Assembly: GCA_036758285.1 (NCBI GenBank)
Contig: DAIOWV010000003.1
Coordinates: forward strand, 1-64,000
From: Taishania sp036758285
GTDB taxonomy: Bacteria; Bacteroidota; Bacteroidia; Flavobacteriales_D; Crocinitomicaceae
Length of the DNA: 64,000 bases
Direction: 5' to 3'
Numbering within the stretch: the first letter of the stretch is position 1; the number at the start of each line of letters is the position of its first letter. The translations under genes and the position numbers were made by a program. Below the pieces are notes generated by a model, which saw nothing but the letters and a program-made list of their open reading frames with translations, did no database searches and was not told the origin of the DNA. Of this stretch, positions 17,747-26,638 are shown one piece after another.

Positions 17747-17786
17747 NNNNNNNNNNTATAACAACTGTCCTAATAATGTCCTAATT
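17723..17786. repeat. Perfect 24-bp inverted repeat around a 10-N gap
   Basis: ATTAGGACATTATTAGGACA plus GTTG (17723-17746, the end of the glyS coding sequence) is followed by ten N and TATAA plus one base, and then by its exact reverse complement (to 17786). A perfect 24-bp palindrome containing coding sequence beside a gap is best explained as an assembly artefact. Confidence 0.9.
17747..17756. other. Assembly gap (10 N)
   Basis: A placeholder gap at the 3' end of glyS, lying between the two arms of the inverted repeat. Confidence 0.99.
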
Positions 17787-17791
17787 ACTAT

Positions 17792-17832
17792 AAAAAACAA
17801 AAGCAGTCTTAAATAGACTGCTTTTGTTTTTT
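17792..17832. terminator. Bidirectional terminator between glyS and mqo
   Basis: A perfect 18-bp stem (AAAAAACAAAAGCAGTCT and its complement) with the 5-nt loop TAAAT. It has U-runs in both directions and lies between two convergent genes. Confidence 0.93.
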
Positions 17833-17838
17833 ATAGTT

Positions 17839-19332
17839 TTAATTCAAATGTAAAACAGTGTGACACTCATTACGTACTTGTTCACACAATTCAGGTTCAT
17901 CGTTAAGTGATTTCCCCCAAGAAGGTATCATTTCTCTTAATTTCATTCGAAACTCATCTTCTTTCGCTCTTTCAGGGAAACATTTTTTTAATAATTGAAT
18001 CATGATATCAACAGAGGTTGAAGCTCCAGGAGAAGCACCTAAAAGAGCTGCAATTGAACCGTCGGAACTGGAAACAACTTCCGTTCCAAATTGTAAAATA
18101 CCTCCATGTTCTGCATCCTTTTTAATTACTTGTACTCGTTGACCAGCAACTTCAATTTCCCAATCCTCTAGTTTAGCAGAAGGCATGAATTGCTTCAAAG
18201 ATTCCAGTTTGTCTTTTGGCTTTTTTAATACTTCTGAAATTAAATATTTAGTAAGTGGAATATTATCCCAACCTACAGCAAGCATAGGTCTTATGTTTGA
18301 AAAACGAATGGATGCAGGTAGATCAAAGTAAGATCCTTGTTTTAAAAATTTAGTAGAAAAACCAGCAAATGGACCAAACAAAAGTGCTTGTTCACCATTA
18401 ATGTAACGTGTATCTAAATGAGGTACAGACATTGGAGGAGCTCCAACAGACGCCTTTCCATATACTTTTGCATCATGTTGTTCAATAATATCCTTGTTTT
18501 TACATCGTAGCCATTGACCACCTACAGGGAAGCCTCCAAATCCTTTTGCTTCAGGAATTCCAGATTTTTCAAGTAATAACAATGAATGTCCTCCAGCACC
18601 TATAAATACAAAAGTAGAAATGACAGTTCTTTTTTCTCCTGTTTGAAGATTTTTGATGCTAATTTCCCATCGACCATCGTCTAATCGGTCAATGTCTTTA
18701 ACCTCTTGATTTAAAGAAATGGTTACTTGATCTTTTTTCTCTAAATTTTCGATTAAATCCCTAGTTAATGCTCCAAAATTAACATCCGTACCAATTTCCA
18801 TTTTTGTAGCGGCCATTGGTTCGTTTTGTTCACGATCTTTCATCATTAATGGAACCCATTTCTGTAAGGTTTCTTTATCTTCAGTGTATTCCATACCTTC
18901 AAAAAGATTTTCTTTGGTCATGGAAGTAAAACGAGTTTTTAAGAAATTAACATCAGCTTCGCCAAAAACTGCACTCATGTGTGGAACTCTTCGAATGAAT
19001 GATTCTGGTTTTTTTAAAATCTCTTTTTTTGCAAGATAAGCCCAAAATTGTTTTGAGATTTCAAATTGTTCAGCAACTTTTATTGCTTTATCAATATTTA
19101 CCGTTCCATCTGGTTGTTCCGGTGTATAATTTAATTCACACAAAGCAGAATGCCCAGTTCCGGCATTATTCCATGCATCAGAGCTTTCTGCTGCTACGAT
19201 ATCTAATCGTTCTAATAATTCAATTTGAGTGTCAGGTTTTAGTTCATTAATTAGTGTTCCGAGTGTTGCACTCATAATTCCACCACCAATCAATACTACA
19301 TCAACTTCAGTTTTTTGTTTCTTATTGTCCAT
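17839..19332 (-). CDS. mqo: Malate:quinone oxidoreductase
   Basis: 497 residues, the normal length for Mqo. The N-terminal FAD-binding motif is DVVLIGGGIMSATLG (glycines from 16), followed by the family block ESSDAWNNAGTGHSALCELNYTP and, near the C-terminus, GAAPGAST-like GASPGASTSVDIM. It oxidises malate to oxaloacetate at the membrane and passes electrons to the quinone pool, completing the TCA cycle independently of NAD. It is transcribed alone, ending at a shared bidirectional terminator. Confidence 0.97.
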   Translation of the reverse strand: MDNKKQKTEVDVVLIGGGIMSATLGTLINELKPDTQIELLERLDIVAAESSDAWNNAGTGHSALCELNYTPEQPDGTVNIDKAIKVAEQFEISKQFWAYLAKKEILKKPESFIRRVPHMSAVFGEADVNFLKTRFTSMTKENLFEGMEYTEDKETLQKWVPLMMKDREQNEPMAATKMEIGTDVNFGALTRDLIENLEKKDQVTISLNQEVKDIDRLDDGRWEISIKNLQTGEKRTVISTFVFIGAGGHSLLLLEKSGIPEAKGFGGFPVGGQWLRCKNKDIIEQHDAKVYGKASVGAPPMSVPHLDTRYINGEQALLFGPFAGFSTKFLKQGSYFDLPASIRFSNIRPMLAVGWDNIPLTKYLISEVLKKPKDKLESLKQFMPSAKLEDWEIEVAGQRVQVIKKDAEHGGILQFGTEVVSSSDGSIAALLGASPGASTSVDIMIQLLKKCFPERAKEDEFRMKLREMIPSWGKSLNDEPELCEQVRNECHTVLHLN

Positions 19333-19533
19333 TTCGTTTACTGTTGGATCGAATATTACTATTCAAGTTTGAAAAAATCTATAACAATGTCGTTTTTAAT
19401 CTATAAAGTTGTAATTTATCTAAAAAGGAAACATTTACAGTACAAAAATCGACAAAATGAAGTGGATTTGCAATATTTTTAAACTTTTTTATCAGTTAAT
19501 TATTGGAGTCTTAAAATCAGATAGATACTCGAT

Positions 19534-20697
19534 TTATTTTTTATTAAACAAAATCATAAAGACCATAGCCAGGCCAAAGAATGAAAAAATCATAAATGAC
19601 CACCTTAAACTAAATGCTTCAGCTATGTAGCCAATAAGTGGTGGTCCCATTAAAAAACCTAGAAAACTAATACTTGAAACAATTGCCAAAGCCATACCAG
19701 GAGGTATTTTACTGTGTTTACCTGCCAGACTATATACAGTTGGTACACAACAAGCAACTCCTAATCCTACAAACATAAATCCGATAGTTGAGACAATGAT
19801 GTTTGGAAAAATAACAGATGAAATCATTCCTGAAAACATTAACAAACCACTAATTATTAGTACTTTGTTGTTTCCAATTTTCGTGATGATGTAATCTCCG
19901 ATGAATCGTCCACTGGCCATCATTATCATAAAAGCAATATAACCTAATATTGCAATGTTTTCTGGTGTTTTCACGATTTCAGCAAAATAAACACCACTCC
20001 AATCAAACATTGCTCCTTCAGTTGCCATACTGAAAAATCCAATTATACCAAGTTGAAGAAGTATTTTATCGGGTTTGAATTTCGTTTTTTCTTTTTCATC
20101 TGTCTGAACATCTTGATCTAGAAGAAAACGAAGATTCCACAATGTATTCAGAAATATTATCGCTACAATAATTAAAAAATGTTGAGTGGTTTTAAAATGG
20201 AATTGTAAAGTAATAAACCCTATGAGAGCACCTGTAAAACCAGCTAAACTCCAACCACCATGGAATGTTGTCATGATTGATTTGTTGTACATTTTTTCGA
20301 TTCCTACAGCTTGAGTGTTTACAGCTATATTACACATGTTGCTTGCCATTCCAAAGAAAAAGAGGGTTGCACCCAAGAAATAGATAGAATTGGCGAATGA
20401 TATACTCAACAAGATTAAAACATAGATAAGACACATGAATGAAAGTACCTTTTTACTTCCAAAATTGGTGATTAATTTACCTGAAAGAGGCATCGTAAGA
20501 AATTGACCGATAGGCATCATTAGTAACATTGTACCTAATTGTCCTTCAGATAAATCTAGTTCTGCTTTAATCGTTGGAATTCTACTTGCCCATGAAGCAA
20601 AAGTTAGACCTGTGCAGCAGAAGTAACTAAAAATGGCTAAGCGATGACGTTGTAGTGATGTGTTGTTTGTGTTTTTGGAAAATTGTTTTGTCAGCAC
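19534..20697 (-). CDS. Major facilitator superfamily transporter (YbjJ-like)
   Basis: 387 residues with about 12 membrane helices. The first half resembles the YbjJ branch: TFASWASRIPTIKAELDLS, then LGTMLLMMPIGQFLTMPLSG and GSKKVLSF (the MFS loop 2-3 region). Substrate is unknown; sugar efflux or uptake has been suggested for relatives, but nothing here decides it. The small membrane protein gene lies 21 bp upstream, so both may share a transcript. The C-terminus ends with a short cytoplasmic tail, FNKK. Confidence 0.82.
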   Translation of the reverse strand: MLTKQFSKNTNNTSLQRHRLAIFSYFCCTGLTFASWASRIPTIKAELDLSEGQLGTMLLMMPIGQFLTMPLSGKLITNFGSKKVLSFMCLIYVLILLSISFANSIYFLGATLFFFGMASNMCNIAVNTQAVGIEKMYNKSIMTTFHGGWSLAGFTGALIGFITLQFHFKTTQHFLIIVAIIFLNTLWNLRFLLDQDVQTDEKEKTKFKPDKILLQLGIIGFFSMATEGAMFDWSGVYFAEIVKTPENIAILGYIAFMIMMASGRFIGDYIITKIGNNKVLIISGLLMFSGMISSVIFPNIIVSTIGFMFVGLGVACCVPTVYSLAGKHSKIPPGMALAIVSSISFLGFLMGPPLIGYIAEAFSLRWSFMIFSFFGLAMVFMILFNKK

Positions 20698-20718
20698 GTT
20701 GTTAATTTGAATAAAAAT

Positions 20719-21027
20719 CTATTTACTTTTTTTTGAACCGAATCTGATTGCTACTAATGCAGGAATTCCAATTGTAAAAATGAATGCAAGAATATATCCT
20801 GTTGGTTTAAGATAAAAATCCTTGATATTTACCATTTCACTTTTGTCATATCCTAAACCAATAAAATAGGATAAACTTAATGGAGCATCATCTTTAAATT
20901 CTTGTAGACCATTAGAAAAGACAATTACACCAGGAAATAAATTAATTGCCATTGTCCAAAGTGGAATTGAAATAATTAAAAAAAGGATTAAAAAAATCAA
21001 AAATGGTTTGTCTTTTAACTGTGTCAT
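20719..21027 (-). CDS. Small membrane protein, unknown
   Basis: 102 residues from the ATG at 21027 (MTQLKDKPF); an upstream in-frame ATG at 21075 gives an unlikely N-terminal extension. Two hydrophobic helices (FLIFLILFLIISIPLWTMAI and GYILAFIFTIGIPALVAI) flank a loop of about 45 residues (NGLQEFKDDAPLSLSYFIGLGYDKSEM), ending in a basic tail GSKKSK. I do not recognise a family. It sits upstream of the MFS transporter and is divergent from the histidine kinase gene. Confidence 0.6.
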   Translation of the reverse strand: MTQLKDKPFLIFLILFLIISIPLWTMAINLFPGVIVFSNGLQEFKDDAPLSLSYFIGLGYDKSEMVNIKDFYLKPTGYILAFIFTIGIPALVAIRFGSKKSK

Positions 21028-21128
21028 ATTAATGGAATCAAATTCAGGGTGGAAAATTAACCAAAAAAAGCCCACTATTAACCAAATAAACGTGTATTTT
21101 TATCGTTTGCATTTTCGAAACATTAAAA

Positions 21129-22707
21129 ATGAATCTTTATTCAAATAAACAAAAATGGAAAATTGTTCTACTTATAGTAGCTTTACTATTGGTTGGAGCT
21201 TCATTATTTGTTTCGAATCAAATTGTATCGAAAGTTGGAGATCAGGAACGTCAACGAGCAAAACAGTGGGCTGGAGCAATAAAAAAACGCATTGAATTAA
21301 TTCAGCTTACCAATCGAACATTTTCTCAATTAAGGGAAAAGGAAAAAGAAAAAATGGCATTGTGGGTAGAAGCATCAAAAGAGGTTGCAAATCCGAAAAC
21401 GATGTCGATACCCGAATTTCCAATGCAAATTGTCAAAAATAATGAGAACATTCCAGTCATCTTATTGGATGAAAAAAAGACAATTTCTGGTTATAGAAAT
21501 ATAGATTTTGACACTTCTAATTTGAGAACGAGATTCCCCGATTATTCTAAAAAAAAGCTGGAAAAAGCATTTGAAGATTCATTGAGAAGCCTTTCAAAGG
21601 AATGGGAGATGAAAAATCCTTCATTTACTGTTGAGGTTTATGAAGGACTTTTTATGACTTATGTTTACTATGATTCAAAGGAAATTGTTCGATTAGAACA
21701 TGAACGTGATTCATTATTTAAATCATTTAATAAAGAATTAATTGAAAATGAAGGATTGGTTCCTGTATTATTAATCAATCAGGAAACTAGAGCAATTGTT
21801 GGAACCAATATTACGGATTCATTATTTATGAAAAAGGATTTGGTAAGTATAACGAAAGAAATGTCTAGAAATAATGATTCTTTAATTATCGATTTCAATA
21901 ATGGTGAGCGAAATGTATTGTATTTTGATAGTAGTGCTGAATTAAAGCAATTGCAATATTTCCCATATATTCAATTTTTAATTATTGGTTTGTTTGGATT
22001 TATAGGCTACATGTTGTTTAGTACATTTCGAAAAGCTGAACAAAATCAAGTTTGGGCTGGAATGGCAAAAGAAACTGCTCATCAATTAGGTACACCAATT
22101 TCTTCTTTAATGGCTTGGATTCAATTGTTAGAATCCCAAGAAGTTGACCCTATGATTATTGGAGAAATGCAAAAAGACGTTGATCGACTTGAGACTGTAA
22201 CTGATCGTTTTTCAAAGATTGGAAGCGGAGCGAATTTAGAATCAGAAGATTTGTCTGGAACAGTAAACGAAATAGTAAGCTATTTACGTCCTAGGGTTTC
22301 AAAACAAGTTGATATCGTTACATCCATTCAAGATGAGCTATGTGCTGAAACGACATCATCTTGAATGGNNNNNNNNNNNNNNNNNNNNNNNNNNNTTGAT
22401 TTCATGGGTAGTCGAAAACATTGCTAAGAATGCAATTGATGCAATGGAAGGGAAGGGGAAATTGACAGTCAAACTAACAACCTCACCTGAATGGGCTCAT
22501 ATTGATTTGAAAGACACTGGAAAAGGGATGACACCAAAACAAATTCGATCAATTTTTAAACCAGGTTATACAACTAAAAAAAGAGGTTGGGGACTTGGTT
22601 TGTCATTGGTGAAACGAATTGTTGAAGAATACCACAATGGAAAAGTTTTTGTATTTGAATCGCAGCCAGGAGTAGGTACAACATTTAGAATTAGTATTCC
22701 GATGTAA
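21129..22707 (+). CDS. Membrane sensor histidine kinase (split by gap)
   Basis: One gene interrupted by 27 N (22369-22395). A first helix (VLLIVALLLVGASLFVSNQIV) and a second near residue 285 enclose a periplasmic sensor region of about 240 residues. The H-box is KETAHQLGTPISSLMAW with phospho-acceptor H318, then come the N-box (WVVENIAKNAIDAM) and G-boxes (LKDTGKGMT, GWGLGLSLVKRIVEEYHNGKV) of the HATPase domain. The HQLGTP variant of the H-box is typical of a Bacteroidota kinase family. No response regulator gene is adjacent, so the partner is elsewhere. The frame changes just before the gap, beside an inverted repeat, so the local sequence is untrustworthy. Confidence 0.88.
22324..22368. 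repeat. 13-bp inverted repeat abutting an assembly gap
   Basis: CCATTCAAGATGA (22324-22336) and its exact complement TCATCTTGAATGG (22356-22368), the second arm ending at the first N. The second arm introduces a stop in the kinase frame, so it is probably a misassembled end. Confidence 0.85.
22369..22395. other. Assembly gap (27 N)
   Basis: A run of N within the histidine kinase gene, between the dimerisation and ATPase domains. Confidence 0.99.
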
Positions 22708-22744
22708 ATCGCTCTAGGTGTGTTAGATTTTTTAAAAAAAGAAT

Positions 22745-22752
22745 TATCTTTG
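22745..22752 (+). promoter_or_regulatory. Promoter -7 element for efp
   Basis: TATCTTTG, a full TAnnTTTG match, 38 bp before the efp ATG. The -33 region is A/T-rich without a clear TTG. Confidence 0.5.
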
Positions 22753-22790
22753 CAACCTCGAAAATAAATAAATTATCAAAATTTAAATAA

Positions 22791-23357
22791 ATGGCAACTA
22801 CGGCTGATATAAAAAATGGTTTGTGTATTAAGCACAATGAGAAGTTATTTCAAGTTATTGACTTCCAACATGTAAAACCAGGTAAAGGACCTGCTTTTGT
22901 TCGAACAAAAATACGTCAAATTGAATCTGGAAAAGTATTAGATCATACTTTTTCTGCTGGACATAAAATTGAAATTGTTCGTATTGAAAATCGTGAGTAC
23001 CAATATTTATACGAAGAGGCTGATTCATTTATTTTTATGAATAATGAGTCTTTTGAGCAAGTAAACATTCCTAAATCGATGATTGAAAAACCATTGTTTT
23101 TACAAGAGGGAATGAAATGTAATATTTTGTACCATGCTGAAGAGGAAAATCCCCTAGTAGTAGAATTACCAATGTACATCATTTCTGAGGTTACTTATAC
23201 AGAACCAGGAGTAAAAGGAGATACAGCTACAAATTCATCTAAACCAGCAACAATCGCAACAGGTGCAGAGGTGAAAGTTCCTTTGTTTATTGATAATGGA
23301 GAAGTTATTAAAATCGATACACGTACAGGAACTTATGTTGAACGTGTAAAGAATTAA
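22791..23357 (+). CDS. efp: Translation elongation factor P
   Basis: 188 residues, the family's standard length, with the three beta-barrel domains of EF-P. The residue at the tip of domain I that is post-translationally modified in other bacteria is K32, in VKPGKGPAFVRTK. The C-terminal domain contains the signature IDTRTGTYVERV. EF-P binds ribosomes stalled on polyproline and stimulates peptide bond formation. It is transcribed from its own promoter and ends at a strong bidirectional terminator. Confidence 0.97.
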   Translation: MATTADIKNGLCIKHNEKLFQVIDFQHVKPGKGPAFVRTKIRQIESGKVLDHTFSAGHKIEIVRIENREYQYLYEEADSFIFMNNESFEQVNIPKSMIEKPLFLQEGMKCNILYHAEEENPLVVELPMYIISEVTYTEPGVKGDTATNSSKPATIATGAEVKVPLFIDNGEVIKIDTRTGTYVERVKN

Positions 23358-23379
23358 TCAAACAAACTTATATAAATGA

Positions 23380-23418
23380 AAGAAGGGGCGAAAACATTTG
23401 TTTTCGCCCCTTCTTTTT
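23380..23418. terminator. Bidirectional terminator between efp and moxR-like gene
   Basis: A 15-17-bp perfect stem (AAGAAGGGGCGAAAA and complement) with a short CATTTG loop, followed by T-runs on both strands. It separates two convergent genes. Confidence 0.93.
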
Positions 23419-23437
23419 TGATGTTCAATCAATAATA

Positions 23438-24391
23438 TTATAATAATTCTTCAATAATTCTTTCCATAGAATATCCTTCAGCTTCTGCTCTATAATTACG
23501 AACCAATCGGTGACGTAAAATCGGTTTTGCAACAGCTTTCACATCTTCAATATCTGGAGAATATTTTCCATTTAAAGCCGCATGACATTTAGCTCCAACA
23601 ATTAAATATTGAGACGCTCTTGGTCCTGCTCCCCAAGTGATATAGTCTTTTGTAAGTGGTGTGGCAAATTCAGAGTTGATACGTGTTTTTCCAACTAATT
23701 TTACAGCATATTCCAATACATTATCTGCAACAGGAATACGTCTGATTAATTCTTGATAATTTACAATTTGTTCTCCACTCAACACTTGTTTCAATTCTGT
23801 TTTACTGTCAGTTGTTGTAGCACGAACAATTGCTAATTCTTCAAGATAACTAGGGTAATCAACCCAAATATTGAAAATAAAACGGTCTAATTGAGCTTCT
23901 GGTAAAGGATATGTTCCTTCTTGCTCAATCGGGTTTTGCGTTGCTAACACAAAAAATGGTGCAGGTAGTTTGTATGTCTTTCCTGCAGCTGTAACAGAAC
24001 GTTCCTGCATAGCTTCTAATAAAGCTGATTGAGTCTTAGGGGGTGTTCTATTAATCTCATCTGCAAGTACAATATTGCTAAAGATTGGACCTTGGATGAA
24101 CTTGAAATTTCTTGTTTCATCTAAAATTTCAGATCCAATAATATCTGAAGGCATTAAGTCAGGTGTGAATTGAATACGATTGAAGGAAAGTCCCAATGTT
24201 TGTGCAATGGTATTTACTAAAAGAGTTTTAGCTAATCCAGGTACACCAACTAATAAACAATGTCCACGAGAGAAAATTGAAATTAACACTTGATCAACAA
24301 CTTCATCTTGTCCAACGATTACTTTGTGGATTTCATTCTTTAGCTCTTTGTAATGTTGTACTAATTGGTCAATGGCTACTTTATCAGACAT
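23438..24391 (-). CDS. MoxR-family AAA+ ATPase
   Basis: 317 residues. Walker A is GVPGLAKT (49-56), Walker B ADEINRTPPKTQSALLEAM, sensor 1 LATQNPIEQEGTYPLPEAQ, with a C-terminal lid domain containing GAGPRASQYL. MoxR ATPases act as chaperones that help load metals or mature von Willebrand-type (VWA) protein complexes. The usual neighbours, DUF58 and VWA proteins, are not present next to it in this window. It follows the SurA-like gene by 50 bp and has its own promoter candidate. Confidence 0.93.
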   Translation of the reverse strand: MSDKVAIDQLVQHYKELKNEIHKVIVGQDEVVDQVLISIFSRGHCLLVGVPGLAKTLLVNTIAQTLGLSFNRIQFTPDLMPSDIIGSEILDETRNFKFIQGPIFSNIVLADEINRTPPKTQSALLEAMQERSVTAAGKTYKLPAPFFVLATQNPIEQEGTYPLPEAQLDRFIFNIWVDYPSYLEELAIVRATTTDSKTELKQVLSGEQIVNYQELIRRIPVADNVLEYAVKLVGKTRINSEFATPLTKDYITWGAGPRASQYLIVGAKCHAALNGKYSPDIEDVKAVAKPILRHRLVRNYRAEAEGYSMERIIEELL

Positions 24392-24426
24392 AAGTGCTTC
24401 AGTTTTTATTAATTTAGTAATGGCTT

Positions 24427-24460
24427 CAAACTTACATAAAATTATTTATTCATCATCCAA
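24427..24460 (-). promoter_or_regulatory. Promoter for moxR-like gene
   Basis: On the minus strand: TTG at 24460-24458, a 23-bp spacer and TAAGTTTG at 24434-24427. The element overlaps the end of the upstream SurA-like gene and leaves a leader of about 35 bp. Confidence 0.5.
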
Positions 24461-25797
24461 TTGTGCATATAAGAACAATCTTTGTAATCATCACTAATTT
24501 TTATATATGCCAATTTAATTTTTTTATCAACCCATTCGTCAACCATTTTCTGACGTTTGATACTTTCTGTTGCATTTTGAATTAAAGGATAATCTTCTTT
24601 TAAATTTGCTTTGTGAGGTAATGTTCTTTGTGTTAAACGAACAATTCGAACACCTTCCTTTCTTGTCATCATGTCTACATATAAATTAGGTTCAGTAATT
24701 TCTCCTGCTTTTAATTTATCCGTAAGTACAAATATTTGATTATCAATTTCACTCAATGCTGCAGCATCCCATTTTTGATCTCCCGTATATGGATTTGAAA
24801 TAATTCCTTTATTTAGACGAGTTGCTTCATCATTTGAGTATTTTACAACGGCATCATCCCAGGTAATGTTATTTGCTTTTAATTCTTTATAACATTCGTC
24901 CATTTTTATGGCAGCCTTCTCTAAAGCTTCTGTTGTATAAGTTGGAATTTTTAAAATGTGAGCACATTTGTAATTGTCACCTTTTCGTTCAATTAATTTC
25001 ACAATGTGATACCCATATTCAGATTCGAAAATTTCTGAAATCTCACCTTCTTTTAAACTGAAAACCGCAGCTTCAAATGGTGCCACCATCATACCTCTTC
25101 TAGCTGCAATTTCACCACCTTTCGTAGCACTACCTACGTCATCAGAGTTTAATCGTGCTAATGAAGCAAAGTTTTTTCCTCCTCTAGCTTGATCTAATAA
25201 ACCTTGAAGTTCATTTCTAGCAGTTAATTTATCAGTTTTAGAAACTTCTGGAAAGAAAACTATTTGTTGAAAAGTCATCTGAGTATTAATAAAGGGAATA
25301 CTATCAGCAGGTAAACTTTCGAAAAAATCTTTTACTTCTCTTGGTGTAACAGTCAAATCTTGTGTAATTTGTCTTTCCATTTCCTGTGCCAACATTCTTT
25401 CACGGATAATATCTCTAAATTCAGCTTTTATTTGAAGAATCGTTTTTCCATAAAATTTTTCCATTTTATCTCTACCACCGATTTGTTCTTCAATCACGCG
25501 AATACGATTTTCCATTTCTGCATCGACCTGTTGATCAGTTACAACAAGGCTGTCTAAGACTGCCTGATTTGCCAACAATTGTTGATACATAATACCCTCA
25601 ATTATTTGACAACGGAAATCGGGATTAATTTCCATACCAGCTTGTTTTGCTTGAACAACTTGCTCCTCAATATCAGATAACAGAATTATATTATCACCAA
25701 TTTGTGCAGCTACACCGTCAAGTGATACTCTGTTAAGTTGACCAAAACTGATTTGAGTGAATGTAAATATTAAACTAATACTTGCTAGTAATTTCAT
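24442..25797 (-). CDS. SurA-like periplasmic peptidyl-prolyl isomerase/chaperone
   Basis: 451 residues with a signal peptide (cut after ISFG). A SurA N-terminal helical domain follows (VAAQIGDNIILLSDIEEQV), then a canonical parvulin domain (about 175-270: QMTFQQIVFFPEV, FASLARLNSDDVGSATKGGE, GYHIVKLIERKG) and a second, degenerate one (CAHILKIPTYT). It should escort outer-membrane proteins across the periplasm. It is the third gene of a run of three related genes and overlaps the lipoprotein gene before it by 23 bp, which indicates translational coupling. Confidence 0.9.
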   Translation of the reverse strand: MKLLASISLIFTFTQISFGQLNRVSLDGVAAQIGDNIILLSDIEEQVVQAKQAGMEINPDFRCQIIEGIMYQQLLANQAVLDSLVVTDQQVDAEMENRIRVIEEQIGGRDKMEKFYGKTILQIKAEFRDIIRERMLAQEMERQITQDLTVTPREVKDFFESLPADSIPFINTQMTFQQIVFFPEVSKTDKLTARNELQGLLDQARGGKNFASLARLNSDDVGSATKGGEIAARRGMMVAPFEAAVFSLKEGEISEIFESEYGYHIVKLIERKGDNYKCAHILKIPTYTTEALEKAAIKMDECYKELKANNITWDDAVVKYSNDEATRLNKGIISNPYTGDQKWDAAALSEIDNQIFVLTDKLKAGEITEPNLYVDMMTRKEGVRIVRLTQRTLPHKANLKEDYPLIQNATESIKRQKMVDEWVDKKIKLAYIKISDDYKDCSYMHNWMMNK

Positions 25798-26638
25798 GTT
25801 TTTGTTTTATTTTTTGGACAAATGTCGCACTATTTTTTTCTTTTATTTCATTTAATTTATGACTCAACAACAATTGTTTTATTGTTGGTTTCAAGAAATC
25901 AACTGGTGGTGTTGCATCCTTGAATTTGAAGTCAATGATGTTTAAATAATAAACGTATTGATTATCAGAAAAGTATGTTTTTGTTCTGTTTAATACAACA
26001 TTATCTTTATTTAATTTTTCAATTGGGGCATCTTTTGTTAATTCATCAAAATAAACCCAGGTACTATCATCGTAATAAAAATTCTCAGCGTAAAGTTTAG
26101 CATAACTAATGACTTTTGAAAAGTCTTTATCCTTTTTTAACAAATAATCTTGTTTTAGTTTATCCTGATTTGGAGCATCTTTCGGAATTTTTAAGTACAA
26201 TGCACGAACGATGTAATCATTGAGTGAAAAATCAGCTTTGTTTTTGTTGAAGTAATCTAAAACCAAACTATCTGAAATTTCATCATCCATTTCCTCCTTT
26301 ATTGCGTTTTCCTCTAGATAGAATCTAGCTAAATCACCTTGATGCCACATTGTTTTTAAACGCGTAATCTTAGCTTTCTCGGGATTTACTTTTTCTAATT
26401 CTTGAATGAAAACCTCTTGTTCGATCCACTTTTTTGTAAATATTTTTCTGTCAGATTCTAGTTCAGAATTGTATCCCATATAATCCATTAATATCAAAGC
26501 ATCGTTTTCCATTAGTGAAACGGCATTGACTTTCGCCCATTCGTCACCTTTTTTATTGCATGAGAATAAGGCTATAATACAAAAAAGGCTGACAAGAAGG
26601 CCAGCCTTTACAGGATAATATTTTTTGTTATTTACCAA
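25775..26638 (-). CDS. SurA-N-like lipoprotein without a clear isomerase domain
   Basis: 287 residues. A lipobox ends at C27 (IIALFSCNKKG), so the protein is lipidated. The body resembles the helical SurA N-terminal fold (LILMDYMGYNSELESDRKI) and a C-terminal pseudo-parvulin segment, but the parvulin signature HILV and GYH motifs are absent. Given its place between two isomerase-type chaperones, with overlaps of 11 and 23 bp, it is probably an accessory chaperone of the same pathway. A catalytic role is unlikely. Confidence 0.75.
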   Translation of the reverse strand: MVNNKKYYPVKAGLLVSLFCIIALFSCNKKGDEWAKVNAVSLMENDALILMDYMGYNSELESDRKIFTKKWIEQEVFIQELEKVNPEKAKITRLKTMWHQGDLARFYLEENAIKEEMDDEISDSLVLDYFNKNKADFSLNDYIVRALYLKIPKDAPNQDKLKQDYLLKKDKDFSKVISYAKLYAENFYYDDSTWVYFDELTKDAPIEKLNKDNVVLNRTKTYFSDNQYVYYLNIIDFKFKDATPPVDFLKPTIKQLLLSHKLNEIKEKNSATFVQKIKQKHEITSKY

